A DNA stretch of 64,000 nt, taken from positions 704,368 to 768,367 of the forward strand of contig NZ_KZ293963.1 in NCBI RefSeq assembly GCF_002352765.1. Reading direction: 5' to 3'. The translations under genes were made by a program, and so were the position numbers. The first letter of the stretch is position 1. Each line of letters begins with the position of its first letter. Below, piece after piece: positions 41,727-51,062 of this stretch. The notes beneath the pieces are model-generated. The model saw only the letters and a program-made list of their open reading frames with translations. It had not been told where the DNA came from and made no database searches. This stretch comes from Alteribacter populi (GTDB lineage Bacteria; Bacillota; Bacilli; Bacillales; Salisediminibacteriaceae).

Positions 41727-41762
41727 AACAAGCATGGTGAATTATTCATCATGCTTGTTTTA
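41727..41762. terminator. Terminator between convergent genes
   Basis: AACAAGCATG and CATGCTTGTT form a 10-bp stem, followed by TTATA; the upstream A-rich side could serve the opposite strand. Confidence 0.75.
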
Positions 41763-43226
41763 TACCTTAAAATTTGTAAGACTGAGAATCCAATCTTTTA
41801 AATCAACAACACGTAAGTAATCAGGAGATGTGCTTGTCCCTGTCACAATCATCGGAATAAGCGTGTCATTTTTATGCAAGCCTCCGTGACTAGCCCCTCC
41901 TACATGAGTAGGTGTGCTTTCTCCAATAAATTCATGCTCAGGTTTCACAGTGGTTACTACAAAGTCTCCCTTATGAGAGTATAGGGAACTATGGATCCTT
42001 TTTAGAGCATCAGGAAACTCCCCAAATTCGATATTGTTCCCATCAACCTTTAAATCAAGAATTGAATAATCCCCAGCAAGATCCCATGTTTGATTATAAA
42101 CATCTTTCATATTACCGTTTTCTTTAAATTGCAGCGATCCTTCATTACCACCTGATGTAACATGAATCCAGTCAGCTTTTTTCCAAGCTATCATTTCAAT
42201 TCTGGAGTCCACTTTTAATTTCTCTACGATGTCCGTTAAAGGGACTTCGTCTATGTTTAAAGAGTAAATGTAACAAGATCTAAGATTGATACCTAAGACG
42301 ATTTGGTCGTCTTTTTGAACACCTTTTCTAAGCTTGGTAATCTTGAGTGGATTCAATACTTTTCGCAAATCAACGGAAGCATGCTGACGATCGCTTGTAA
42401 TTCTCGATTGACCATTATCCCCAATCAATATCCATATGTTGTTCTCCAGTGCATCTCCCCAAGTAGGAAATGAATCTAAGATCGTTTGGATTTGTTGATC
42501 CATCTTTTTAATACCCTTAATTTCCATAGGTCCATGTTTATGAACGTTTTTATCATGATCTGGTAAATAAACAAAGGAAAACGCAGGAATTTCATTATTC
42601 TTAACTAGGTGAGAAAATTCTTGCACAGAAAAATCGTTATTAAAACCACATTTGTTCCAAAGATGACTATATTTTTTGAGCGGGCTAAGTTTGTTTAACG
42701 ATCCATATACAAATTTTGAAGGGGACCGAACCTCAACAGTTTTATCAACCGATAAGAAAAAACGCATTAAGGGTGGCATTGTTAATGTATTTAAAGAAGC
42801 TCCCCTATGGACAAGGGGATTTATAGAGGCTGATTCTTTTCCCCGCTCGTGGATCTCTTCATGGATGGTTTTCACGTCTGAATTTAAGTGTTCGTTATTT
42901 AGTCGATAGATGACATCATACACACTTCTAGATAACCCCATCTTCAATAACTCCATTATATGAGTCCCGTAATTAATGATTCTGTTATCTTGTTTGCTGT
43001 ACCAGGAAAGAGCAGGAAGATGATGTTTATCGCAATATTCCCCTGTTAATAGTGTAGCTTCAACATTCACAGACATCGCTGGAAAAGGTGTAACCACATC
43101 GGGGTAATAATCAGCATGATCCATAAAGTACTCGAGTGCTGGCAACGTCTCTTCTTTTAGTGCAAGTTGTAAAGCCTTGTCCATCAATGTATCAAGCATA
43201 ACCATAATAACCTTTTGTTTTTCCAT
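41760..43226 (-). CDS. Type I phosphodiesterase/nucleotide pyrophosphatase-family protein
   Basis: The 488-residue protein belongs to the alkaline phosphatase superfamily. IMVMLDTLMD provides the first metal Asp, TPFPAMSVNVEATLLTGEY the nucleophile region (Thr/Ser), YLPDHDKNVHKHG and IGDNGQSRI further metal ligands, and THVGGASHGG the C-terminal His. No signal peptide is seen. GAGGATGAT precedes the ATG. It lies divergently from the glycosyltransferase gene, possibly sharing a promoter region; a lipid or envelope-polymer substrate is only a guess. Confidence 0.8.
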   Translation of the reverse strand: MEKQKVIMVMLDTLMDKALQLALKEETLPALEYFMDHADYYPDVVTPFPAMSVNVEATLLTGEYCDKHHLPALSWYSKQDNRIINYGTHIMELLKMGLSRSVYDVIYRLNNEHLNSDVKTIHEEIHERGKESASINPLVHRGASLNTLTMPPLMRFFLSVDKTVEVRSPSKFVYGSLNKLSPLKKYSHLWNKCGFNNDFSVQEFSHLVKNNEIPAFSFVYLPDHDKNVHKHGPMEIKGIKKMDQQIQTILDSFPTWGDALENNIWILIGDNGQSRITSDRQHASVDLRKVLNPLKITKLRKGVQKDDQIVLGINLRSCYIYSLNIDEVPLTDIVEKLKVDSRIEMIAWKKADWIHVTSGGNEGSLQFKENGNMKDVYNQTWDLAGDYSILDLKVDGNNIEFGEFPDALKRIHSSLYSHKGDFVVTTVKPEHEFIGESTPTHVGGASHGGLHKNDTLIPMIVTGTSTSPDYLRVVDLKDWILSLTNFKV

Positions 43227-43455
43227 GATTTATCATCCTCTTTAATCATTAATGCAATAATCGATCCTCAAATAAACCCTTACAGGACTTTAGTATGGAG
43301 GATACTGAATTAATTATGTGAAAAAGGGTGAATTAGTAAAGCCAAAAATAAATGGTTGTTTAAAAGGAAGTATCAATATTTCCCTAATTGGAAAGATACT
43401 ATTAGGAATAGGAGAGTGGGTAGTGAAATGCTCAAAGAAGGAGAGGGAGCTTAAG

Positions 43456-44571
43456 ATGAATCAACCATTTATTTTTTCAGCATCCATTGGACATGGTCAT
43501 AATCAAGCTGCAAAAGCTCTACGACATGAATTCAATAACCAAGGCTTCGAACCCGAAATTATTGATACTTTTCACGCTATAAACCCATATCTACATAAAT
43601 TTATGTTACATAGCTATATTCACATGTTAAAAGTGAGTCCTTTAGTGTGGCGTAGAATTTATTTTTACGCAGAAAAGCACCCTTTGTTTCTGTTATTAGA
43701 CCGCTTCGGAACGCTCTTTGTTGAACATCTCCACTTAATGATGATTCAAAAGCGTTGTCCATTTATGATATCAACTCATCCGTTTGTCACAGCCTTTTTA
43801 TCCAGAATGAAACATAAAAAACAAGTGGACATCCCATTATATACGGTAATTACTGATTTCGTTTTACACCCAGCTTATGTGAGACAAGAAATTGATGGTT
43901 ACTTTACAGCCTCACCTCAAGTGAATGAATTTGCCAACCTGTATAAAGTTCCTTCCAATCGATTTTTTTCTACCGGAATCCCAATAACCAAAAGTGATAG
44001 CTTTAAAAAATCAAGACGAGCTGCACGGTGTGAATTAAATCTTGACCCAAATAAAAAGACCCTCTTAATCGCTGGAGGTGGCAGGGGATTAACCAATTAT
44101 GTAAAAATCATCCGCACGTTAGAATATTTAAAGGAGCCTATTCAAATTTTATGTTTGATTGGTCACAATCATCGATCTAAGCAAAGTATTATGAAACAGA
44201 TGAGCAAACATAAAATACGCGCTATCGATTTTACAGATCAATTTTTATTGTATTTAAAAGCAAGTGACGCCATTATTTCTAAGGCTGGTGGTTTAACGAT
44301 GTCAGAAGCGCTAGCTTGCGAAACACCGATTATCGTTTTTAACCCTGTTCCCGGCCATGAAGAACAGAATGCACAATATTTAGCAGATTGTGGTGCTGCG
44401 GTAAAAGTAAATGGCTATTATGAATTGCCAAGTATTTTAGAGCATGTGTTATATGATCAAGGATATTATGAAAAGCTTCAACATCACGCACGAATACTGA
44501 AGAAACCAGATGCAGCCAACGAAATCGTAAAGAGAATGCTGATGTTGTTTGAGCAACATAAAAAGGCTTAG
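43456..44571 (+). CDS. Glycosyltransferase, MGDG synthase/UgtP type (GT28)
   Basis: The 371-residue protein resembles diacylglycerol glucosyltransferases and MurG-type enzymes. FSASIGHGHNQAAKAL is the N-terminal acceptor-site loop, MISTHPFVTAFLSRMK and DGYFTASPQV follow, and SKAGGLTMSEALACETPIIV with PVPGHEEQNAQYL is the C-terminal nucleotide-sugar-binding motif. It probably adds sugars to a membrane lipid on the inner face. The ATG at 43456 (MNQPFIF) follows GGAGAGGGAGC; the open frame extends upstream to 43318 but without conserved sequence. Confidence 0.85.
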   Translation: MNQPFIFSASIGHGHNQAAKALRHEFNNQGFEPEIIDTFHAINPYLHKFMLHSYIHMLKVSPLVWRRIYFYAEKHPLFLLLDRFGTLFVEHLHLMMIQKRCPFMISTHPFVTAFLSRMKHKKQVDIPLYTVITDFVLHPAYVRQEIDGYFTASPQVNEFANLYKVPSNRFFSTGIPITKSDSFKKSRRAARCELNLDPNKKTLLIAGGGRGLTNYVKIIRTLEYLKEPIQILCLIGHNHRSKQSIMKQMSKHKIRAIDFTDQFLLYLKASDAIISKAGGLTMSEALACETPIIVFNPVPGHEEQNAQYLADCGAAVKVNGYYELPSILEHVLYDQGYYEKLQHHARILKKPDAANEIVKRMLMLFEQHKKA

Positions 44572-44584
44572 AAATAACCAAATA

Positions 44585-44628
44585 GAGGGTGTCCTAAAAG
44601 ATCAAAGTCCTTTTGGGGCACCCTCTTA
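44585..44628 (+). terminator. Terminator after the glycosyltransferase
   Basis: GAGGGTGTCCTAAAAG pairs with CTTTTGGGGCACCCTC, giving a long stem followed by TTAAT. Confidence 0.75.
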
Positions 44629-44729
44629 ATCGTAGCTTTGATAACTACCATCCAATTTTATTAATGAAGATAGGTTTTGAATTAATTTTCTTTTTTCTAA
44701 AAAATTTTACTTATTACTGGTGTTTTATG

Positions 44730-44765
44730 GTATCATATATCTATAAGATACATATCAATAAGATA
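44730..44765. promoter_or_regulatory. Candidate PadR operator
   Basis: Two tandem imperfect palindromes, ATCTATAAGAT and ATCAATAAGAT, lie directly before the ribosome binding site of the padR-family gene. ATCT/AGAT half sites near the start are usual for autoregulation by PadR proteins. Confidence 0.45.
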
Positions 44766-44778
44766 TATGGAGGGTATC

Positions 44779-45348
44779 ATGTCTAAAGCAAACCAAACGA
44801 AGTACGCACTTCTTGGACTTCTAACAACTAAGTGTCGAACAGGATATGCGATAAAACAAATGATTGACCAGAGCCTAAACCACTTTTGGAAAATTAGCTA
44901 TGGTCAAATTTATCCAAACTTAAAGAAACTTGTCGATGAAGATTTAGCTACAGTTATAGAAGCAACACAAGAAGGAAAACCAGATAAAAAAGAATACCAA
45001 ATCACAGATAAAGGGTATCTTGCTCTCCAAGAATGGCTGCAACAACCGATTAGAAATTTCAACTCAGAAAAAAATGAACTTTTATTAAAACTTTTCTTCA
45101 GCCGTCATCAAGATCGTCAAACTACAATTGATCACCTTAAAACTTACAAAACAATGTTAATTGAGCGGCTTCAAACCTATCACTCTATTGAACAAGGCAT
45201 TTACTCATTAGATAAAAAAGAAGAGGATGCAGAGTACTGGTTCATTACATTGGATTATGGGAAAAGAAGTGCACAAGCTTGTATAGATTGGTGTGACGCT
45301 ACGTTAGAAAAATTAAGCTTAAAAGAGCAGGGGGACGAAGAGGAATGA
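44779..45348 (+). CDS. PadR-family transcriptional regulator
   Basis: The 189-residue protein has an N-terminal PadR winged helix (YALLGLLTTKCRTGYAIKQM, SYGQIYPNLKKLVDEDL, KKEYQITDKGYLALQEWL) and a C-terminal helical dimerisation domain from about residue 95, the Vir-type layout. ATG 44779 has GGAGGG seven bases upstream. It overlaps the next gene by four bases, so the two are translationally coupled. It probably represses its own operon through the ATCT-type palindromes before it. The inducer is unknown. Confidence 0.9.
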   Translation: MSKANQTKYALLGLLTTKCRTGYAIKQMIDQSLNHFWKISYGQIYPNLKKLVDEDLATVIEATQEGKPDKKEYQITDKGYLALQEWLQQPIRNFNSEKNELLLKLFFSRHQDRQTTIDHLKTYKTMLIERLQTYHSIEQGIYSLDKKEEDAEYWFITLDYGKRSAQACIDWCDATLEKLSLKEQGDEEE

Positions 45349-45818
45349 AGAACAAAGTGTACACAGGACGATATCATGCAAAAACCGATGAAGATTTTAT
45401 TGTATTTGTTATTGGCATGCGTATAAACAAATGGCGTTCGGTAACGAAATGGTGGCCTGTTCTTAATGCGATGCCACCGATGATTAAAGAATTGTATTCG
45501 AACAAAGATCACGGCTTTCTTTCATTAGAAACAACGGTTAACTTCCGTACGATTAAAATGGTTCAATATTGGCGCACCTTAGAAGATCTATTAGCCTATG
45601 CACATGGGGCAAAACACCTTCATGCATGGAAATCGTTTAATACGAAGGTGGGAAATAATGAAGCGGTGGGAATCTTTCACGAAACCTATGCAATGACTCC
45701 GGAGAAATATGAAAGTTTATATGCAAACATGCCAGTTTATGGTCTTGCAAAAGCCATCGGTATTCAACCTGTTACCTCCAACACAAACTCAGCTGAAGAT
45801 CGTATGTATCATGGATAA
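45345..45818 (+). CDS. DUF4188 protein (monooxygenase-like fold)
   Basis: The 157-residue protein is of the DUF4188 family, related in fold to dimeric alpha-beta-barrel monooxygenases and aldoxime dehydratases. Typical segments are IVFVIGMRINKWRSVTKW and VQYWRTLEDLLAYAHGAKHL with HAWKSF, and GIFHETY near the end. It overlaps the PadR gene (ATGA), so its synthesis is tied to that regulator. Function is unknown; PadR control of a stress-related oxygenase or detoxifying enzyme would fit. Confidence 0.8.
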   Translation: MKNKVYTGRYHAKTDEDFIVFVIGMRINKWRSVTKWWPVLNAMPPMIKELYSNKDHGFLSLETTVNFRTIKMVQYWRTLEDLLAYAHGAKHLHAWKSFNTKVGNNEAVGIFHETYAMTPEKYESLYANMPVYGLAKAIGIQPVTSNTNSAEDRMYHG

Positions 45819-45948
45819 AGTCAAGTATGAACTAGCACACTTTTGCAATTGGATAAATTGCTGATAAAATCCCGAATATAAAACTTGTTGTTGCTCAACT
45901 AATGAAATGAAAAGGACCACTCGATCTCCATATTAATCAATCAAAAGA

Positions 45949-45998
45949 AGAAGACGTATATAGTGTTAGTGCCACAAAGGGTGACTATATACGTCTTC
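45949..45998 (-). terminator. Terminator after catalase
   Basis: GAAGACGTATATAGT and ACTATATACGTCTTC form a perfect 15-bp stem. On the minus strand it is followed by TTCTTTTGATTG. Confidence 0.75.
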
Positions 45999-46004
45999 TG
46001 TCTA

Positions 46005-48137
46005 TTATCCAGACATTTTTCCATCCTGATTTTCTCGCATCCAATGTCGGTGCTGGCCAATCGCATTAATGAACTCTTGGGTAAAAGCTGTTAAATCTGT
46101 TGCGTTACGAATTGTCACGACACCTAGATCTGTGAATACTTTCGATTGATCATCCGCTCCAGCCATTGTGACTCCTTGAACTTCAGCTGCTGTTAGTAAA
46201 TCAATGCCTTCATTCGTTGCTCCGATAGGTTTAGCATGTATAAATGTATCACTAACAAAGGTTTTTGCATCTTTTTGCATCATTAAACTGTTCACACATT
46301 GTTGACCTGAAGCGACAAAGAGGGCATCATACATGACAGCTGCACTTGTCGCATAGCTTTTATTTGCCTCTAATTGCTGTCCTTCAGCGCTTGAAAGCAT
46401 ACCTAAGTTTTTGCTTACAATATCCACGTGTATTCCCGCAGTTTGCAAGGCTGTCATCACTTCTGTTACCTCTTTGAAATTAAATCCATTTTCCGCTAAG
46501 ACGGCTAATTTCCGTGTACGAGCACCTTTGATAGTATTTTCCTGACTTACAGCTGGTGAAGAATCTGTAACACCTGTTCCGCCAGGGCTAGCAGGTGGAT
46601 CTACACCAATGCCTGCTGCAATTTGGCTCGCTAAGTTACCGTCAACATTGTTGAACATTTCCACTACACGCTGCTTGATCGTTTTATCTTTCACTTTGCC
46701 AACTTCGAAGTGGAAAGCCTTAATAATATGCTGTTTTTCAGCAGGCGACATGCTATTCCAAAAAAGGGTCGCCTGTCGATAGTGATCATTAAAGCTCTCG
46801 CTACGCGTGCGAATTTTTTGACCGTCAACTTTCTCCATGTAGTGTTTATAACCATTCTTAGGGTCTGGTTGTGGGTCATTTTTCCGCAAAGAGTTTTTTG
46901 AGTAGGCAACAGCACCACGATCGATCGTCATGCGATGGAAGCCATCACGCTGATTATTATTAACTGGAGCGGTAGGTCGGTTGATCGGGATTTCATGAAA
47001 ATTTGGACCACCTAATCGCAAAAGTTGTGTGTCTTGATAAGAAAATAGACGTCCTTGTAGTAGAGGGTCATTACTAAAGTCAATCCCAGGTACGACATTC
47101 CCTGTATGAAAGGCTGCCTGCTCGGTCTCGGCAAAGAAGTTATCCTGATTGCGGTCCAATGTCATCTTCCCAATGATTTTAACAGGAACGAGTTCTTCTG
47201 GCCAAAACTTCGTTGGATCAAGGATATCAAAATCGAACTTAAATTCATCCTCTTCCTCAAGGATTTGGACACCAAGTTCGTATTCAGGATATTCCCCCAT
47301 ATTGATTGCTTCCCAGAGGTCCTTTCGGTGGAAGTCAGGGTCCTTACCAGCCAGTTTTTGAGATTCATCCCATGTAAGAGAATGTACACCTAGCTTAGGC
47401 TTCCAATGAAACTTGACGAAACGAGCTTTCCCTTGCTCATTAACAAACCTAAACGTGTTCACACCAAAGCCTTCCATCATCCGGAAGCTGCGCGGGATCG
47501 CTCTATCAGAAAGCAGCCACATCATCATATGAGCCGTTTCGGTATTACTTACTACGAAATCCCACATCGTGTCATGAGCTGCCGAAGCTTGTGGTATCTC
47601 GTTGTGCGGTTCTGGTTTAATCGCGTGAACAACATCAGGAAACTTGATGGCGTCTTGAATGAAAAAGATCGGGATATTATTAGCAACCAAGTCATAGTTC
47701 CCGTCTTCGGTATAGAACTTAGTAGCAAATCCACGGACGTCGCGAACGGTATCGGCTGACCCTCGTGAACCAACTACCGTAGAGAAACGTACGAAAACAG
47801 GGGTCTTTACAGACGGATCTTGTAAAAATTTCGCTTCTGTAAACTCCGCCATCGGCTCATAAACTTGGAAGTATCCGTGCGCACCAAAACCACGGGCGTG
47901 GACAACACGCTCTGGAATCCGTTCATGGTCAAAATGAGTCATCTTCTCCCGGAAATGGAAATCCTCCATGATGGTAGGCCCACGTTCGCCAGCCTTTAGG
48001 GAGTCATCCGTATTCGTGACGCCAACTCCTTGGTTTGTCGTTAACCTAGTACCTTTATGATCGACACGAGCGTCTTCTAGTTGCATATCCTTTTCGTTTT
48101 CCGGATTTGCAGCATCATTTTGCTGGTTATTGTCCAT
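46005..48137 (-). CDS. katE: Large-subunit (clade 2) catalase
   Basis: The 710-residue enzyme converts hydrogen peroxide to water and oxygen. The catalytic His lies in RVVHARGFGAHG, the conserved Asn in EDGNYDLVANNIPIFF, and the haem-ligand Tyr in LLQGRLFSYQDTQLLRLG. A C-terminal domain from about residue 550 (KGARTRKLAVLAENGFNFKE) is the flavodoxin-like DJ-1/PfpI extension of HPII-type catalases. The ATG at 48137 is seven bases from GAGG; an ATG six bases earlier is too close. Its presence indicates life with oxygen, relevant to the proposed compartment for oxygen-sensitive intermediates. Confidence 0.93.
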   Translation of the reverse strand: MDNNQQNDAANPENEKDMQLEDARVDHKGTRLTTNQGVGVTNTDDSLKAGERGPTIMEDFHFREKMTHFDHERIPERVVHARGFGAHGYFQVYEPMAEFTEAKFLQDPSVKTPVFVRFSTVVGSRGSADTVRDVRGFATKFYTEDGNYDLVANNIPIFFIQDAIKFPDVVHAIKPEPHNEIPQASAAHDTMWDFVVSNTETAHMMMWLLSDRAIPRSFRMMEGFGVNTFRFVNEQGKARFVKFHWKPKLGVHSLTWDESQKLAGKDPDFHRKDLWEAINMGEYPEYELGVQILEEEDEFKFDFDILDPTKFWPEELVPVKIIGKMTLDRNQDNFFAETEQAAFHTGNVVPGIDFSNDPLLQGRLFSYQDTQLLRLGGPNFHEIPINRPTAPVNNNQRDGFHRMTIDRGAVAYSKNSLRKNDPQPDPKNGYKHYMEKVDGQKIRTRSESFNDHYRQATLFWNSMSPAEKQHIIKAFHFEVGKVKDKTIKQRVVEMFNNVDGNLASQIAAGIGVDPPASPGGTGVTDSSPAVSQENTIKGARTRKLAVLAENGFNFKEVTEVMTALQTAGIHVDIVSKNLGMLSSAEGQQLEANKSYATSAAVMYDALFVASGQQCVNSLMMQKDAKTFVSDTFIHAKPIGATNEGIDLLTAAEVQGVTMAGADDQSKVFTDLGVVTIRNATDLTAFTQEFINAIGQHRHWMRENQDGKMSG

Positions 48138-48383
48138 TTTCATACCTCACAATCGTTTAGAATTTAACGTAATTCACCATGTACCAATTTAGGAAAGCCT
48201 AAAGTACATTGGTAAATAAGGAATATTTTACTGCTCAAATTAGTTTGTCAATTGCAGACGGTTTTATACTTGGAAATAGGATAAATTCATCAAATGTATC
48301 AAAATTGCTTCTGATAACGTAGAACCACCAGGATTTTGTTATTATTAAATTAAAGAAATCTACATTTGAAAGGACATGATTAT

Positions 48384-49037
48384 TTGAAAGCAATCATATT
48401 CGATTTCGATGGAACGTTAGCTGATACGTTGCCGGTTTGCTACAATGCGTTTCAATACGTATTTAAAGAATTTGACGGTAAAGACCTGTCCCCAGAAGAA
48501 ATTAAAAGAATGTTTGGTCCATCTGAAACAGGTATTATTAAAGAGAACCTCTCACATGTAAACAAAGAAGAAGCAATCGAAAATTACTACACAAAGTATT
48601 TAGACAATCACACCTATCTCGTAATGGAGAATGAAGAGATAAAAGAACTACTCGTTTATTTGCAAGACAAAGGTATTAAGCTAGGAATTGTTACAGGAAA
48701 AGCAAAAAGGAGCTTGGATATTTCATTAAGAGCTCTTCAAATGGAACATTTTTTTGACGTGATCATCACAGGAGATGATGTCACTCAGGCAAAACCTCAT
48801 CCTGAAGGCGTCGCTAAGGCATTATCCAGCTTGGGGGTGGGAAATGACGAGGCGATGTTTATTGGAGATAGTGATGCAGATGTCGAGGCGGGAATTAGAG
48901 CAAACGTTATTACAGTAGGAGTGAACTGGCTGCCCAATTATCAAGCGGTTGAATTTACAAGTCAACCAAATCTTCATTTCACTAATGTTTCAGTATTTCT
49001 GGAAACTTTGAAAGCAGGTAAACTGTATGAGTCATAA
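48384..49037 (+). CDS. HAD hydrolase, phosphoglycolate-phosphatase-like
   Basis: The 217-residue protein has IIFDFDGTLADTLPVCYNAF at the N terminus, LGIVTGKAKRSL as motif II, the Lys in TQAKPHPEG and GDSDADVEAGI as motif IV, with a helical subfamily IA cap. The start is TTG at 48384 with AAAGGA upstream; another TTG at 48366 overlaps that site. It overlaps the following NUDIX gene by 11 bases. The exact substrate is unknown. Confidence 0.88.
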   Translation: MKAIIFDFDGTLADTLPVCYNAFQYVFKEFDGKDLSPEEIKRMFGPSETGIIKENLSHVNKEEAIENYYTKYLDNHTYLVMENEEIKELLVYLQDKGIKLGIVTGKAKRSLDISLRALQMEHFFDVIITGDDVTQAKPHPEGVAKALSSLGVGNDEAMFIGDSDADVEAGIRANVITVGVNWLPNYQAVEFTSQPNLHFTNVSVFLETLKAGKLYES

Positions 49038-49643
49038 ATGGCTGGAGTGGGCAAAAAGAATTCAATCACTCTCTCAAGCGGGGCTATCTTTTTCAAAAGA
49101 CGTTTATGATTTAGAACGGTATGAAGAACTTCGCTCACTAAGTGCAGAAATCATGGCAGAATATACAGATGAAGGTATGGAAAATATTCAAGAGCTGTTT
49201 ACTAATGAACAAGGTTACCAAACTCCGAAAACCGATGTTCGTGGGGCTGTTTTTCGTGAGGAAAAAATCTTACTTGTAAGAGAAAAGCTCGATAATAATT
49301 GGTCTTTGCCAGGTGGTTTTTGTGAAGTAGGGCTGTCTCCTGCAGAAAACATCCTAAAAGAAATAAAAGAAGAGTCTGGATATGAGGTTATTCCGCAAAA
49401 AATAGTAGCACTGCTAGATATGAATAATCACCCCCATCCACCACAACCCTTTCATTATTACAAAATATTTATTCAATGCAAAATTATTGGCGGCAAGGCA
49501 ACTACCGGAATCGAAACAAACGATATTCATTTTTTTCCGAAGAGAATTTGCCCTCACTTTCTACCGGTAGAAATACAGCCTCACAAGTTAAAATGCTGTT
49601 TGACTATATAAGAGACCCTCATAAAGAAACAACCTTTGATTGA
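49027..49643 (+). pseudogene. NUDIX hydrolase frameshifted in a T run
   Basis: The frame encodes an N-terminal region (WLEWAKRIQSLSQAGL, YEELRSLSAEIMAEY) and a Nudix box GGFCEVGLSPAENILKEIKE with EESG, as in B. subtilis YjhB-like hydrolases. After ETNDIHFF the main frame becomes KRICPHFLPVEI and stops at 49611. The neighbouring frame gives EENLPSLSTGRNTASQVKML and FDYIRDPHKETTFD, the expected C terminus, ending at TGA 49641. One added base in the run of seven T at about 49530 restores it. It may be a pseudogene, a phase-variable site or a sequencing error. Confidence 0.75.
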
Positions 49644-49671
49644 TTTTCACAGACAAAAGAGGTGCCATTAA

Positions 49672-49881
49672 ATGAAGACGTTTAAAGTTACAGAATTAAA
49701 AAGGGAGCTACAAAAATTAGACAAAAAAGAGCTTATTACCATTATCAGTGACTTATATAAGGCAAATAAAGAGGTAACAAAATCGTTATCTGTCAAGTTT
49801 GGCGGGAGTAAAATGGTTGATGAACTATACCAAGAAGCCAAACAATTTTTCCAAAACGAGGAGAACCTAAAATGCGTTTGA
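49672..49881 (+). CDS. DUF6155-like protein, N-terminal part
   Basis: The 69-residue frame (VTELKRELQKLDKKELITII, SDLYKANKEVTKSLSVKF) looks like the N-terminal half of a DUF6155 protein of about 170 residues. It ends at 49881 and overlaps the next frame, which supplies the second half. AAAGAGGTG precedes the ATG. A single added A in the run at 49867-49870 would fuse both, so this could be one broken gene. Confidence 0.5.
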   Translation: MKTFKVTELKRELQKLDKKELITIISDLYKANKEVTKSLSVKFGGSKMVDELYQEAKQFFQNEENLKCV

Positions 49882-50165
49882 AAGAAGCAAAAAGCGCTAT
49901 AAGTAACTTCAAGAAATTAACAGGGGATGATTTTAAAACATTAAACCTAACACTTAATACGTATGACGATATTAATGAAAATTTTTATGATAGTTTAGAA
50001 AATGCCTATGAATCTGTTGTGAATCAATGTTGTGTAAGAGAAGACTATTATAAATCTTTAGCTGATCGGCTTGAAGAGGCTGTTCATAATACGGATGGAA
50101 TTGGCTGGGGTTTCCATGACGGCTTATGTGAACTTTACTATTCGTTACGATGGCTAGAAAATTAG
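49872..50165 (+). CDS. DUF6155-like protein, C-terminal part
   Basis: The 97-residue frame starts MRLKEAKSAISNFKKLTGDD and continues with DINENFYDSLENAYESVV, the C-terminal half of the DUF6155 pattern. It has its own GAGGAG six to eight bases before ATG 49872, so translation as a separate overlapping protein is possible. Function unknown; the proteins are probably cytosolic and helical. Confidence 0.5.
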   Translation: MRLKEAKSAISNFKKLTGDDFKTLNLTLNTYDDINENFYDSLENAYESVVNQCCVREDYYKSLADRLEEAVHNTDGIGWGFHDGLCELYYSLRWLEN

Positions 50166-50199
50166 TTTTATTCTTTGAATACTGATAAGGAGTTAAACG

Positions 50200-50832
50200 A
50201 TGGAGCAAATAAAAAATATCTTTTGTATTGGAAGAAACTATGCAAACCATGCAACGGAATTGGGGAATGAAATCCCTTCGTCACCGATCCTTTTCTCAAA
50301 GCCCACACATTCTTTAGTAAAAGCAGATGGGAAAGACATTTTGTTTCCAGGCGGTAGAGGAGACATTCACCATGAGCTTGAAATGGTTATTTACATAGGT
50401 CAAGAAGTTACTGCCGGGTTTCATGTGGAAGATGTTGTTGAAAAAATAGCATTAGGCGTAGATTTCACCCTTAGAGATGTGCAATCGAAACTTAAGGCAA
50501 AAGGTCATCCGTGGTTAAAAGCGAAAGGATTTAAAAATTCAGCTGTTGTGACTGATTTTTGGGATTTTCCAGGGATTGAGATCTGTAAAGAAACAGACTT
50601 TTCATTAGTGAAAAATGCCAACGTTGTTCAAGTTGGAAACATTGAAAATATGTTATTTGACTTTAAACAATTAATTGAGCATTGTCATGGTTATTTTGGA
50701 CTTAATGAAGGCGATATCATTTATACAGGTACCCCAGAAGGTGTTGGCCCAATTCAACATGGTGATGTATTTCGTCTTATGTGGGGGAATGATGAAAAAG
50801 GACGATTTCCTGTTAAAATAGGTAACGAATAA
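50200..50832 (+). CDS. Fumarylacetoacetate hydrolase-family protein
   Basis: The 210-residue protein belongs to the FAH family, Mg-dependent C-C bond hydrolases or decarboxylases of oxo acids. FCIGRNYANHATELGNEIP is the N-terminal signature; HHELEMVIYIGQEV gives the metal Glu residues, VDFTLRDVQSKLKAKGHPW the metal Asp and Lys, and IIYTGTPEGVGPIQHGD the C-terminal motif. The length matches the short bacterial type. AAGGAG precedes the ATG. Substrate not predictable from context. Confidence 0.88.
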   Translation: MEQIKNIFCIGRNYANHATELGNEIPSSPILFSKPTHSLVKADGKDILFPGGRGDIHHELEMVIYIGQEVTAGFHVEDVVEKIALGVDFTLRDVQSKLKAKGHPWLKAKGFKNSAVVTDFWDFPGIEICKETDFSLVKNANVVQVGNIENMLFDFKQLIEHCHGYFGLNEGDIIYTGTPEGVGPIQHGDVFRLMWGNDEKGRFPVKIGNE

Positions 50833-50842
50833 ATAGAAAAAT

Positions 50843-50885
50843 GAAAAGACCATCAGACGTAATACACGTTCGATGGTCTTTTATT
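50843..50885 (+). terminator. Terminator after the FAH gene
   Basis: AAAGACCATC and GATGGTCTTT pair, followed by TATTATA. The same stem sequence recurs in the terminator at 52003-52035. Confidence 0.82.
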
Positions 50886-51062
50886 ATACCTATAAGAAAA
50901 ACGGGAAGAACCAATACATTGACTAGAAAAAAGTGGACGTTAACTCGAATTAAGAAACTTTCAATAAAATAGGGAGTCTCACTATACTAATTACTCATTT
51001 AAACATACCTTAATAAGTGAAGAAGGCAAGACCTTTAAAATCAATCAAAGGAGGTTAGAGGT

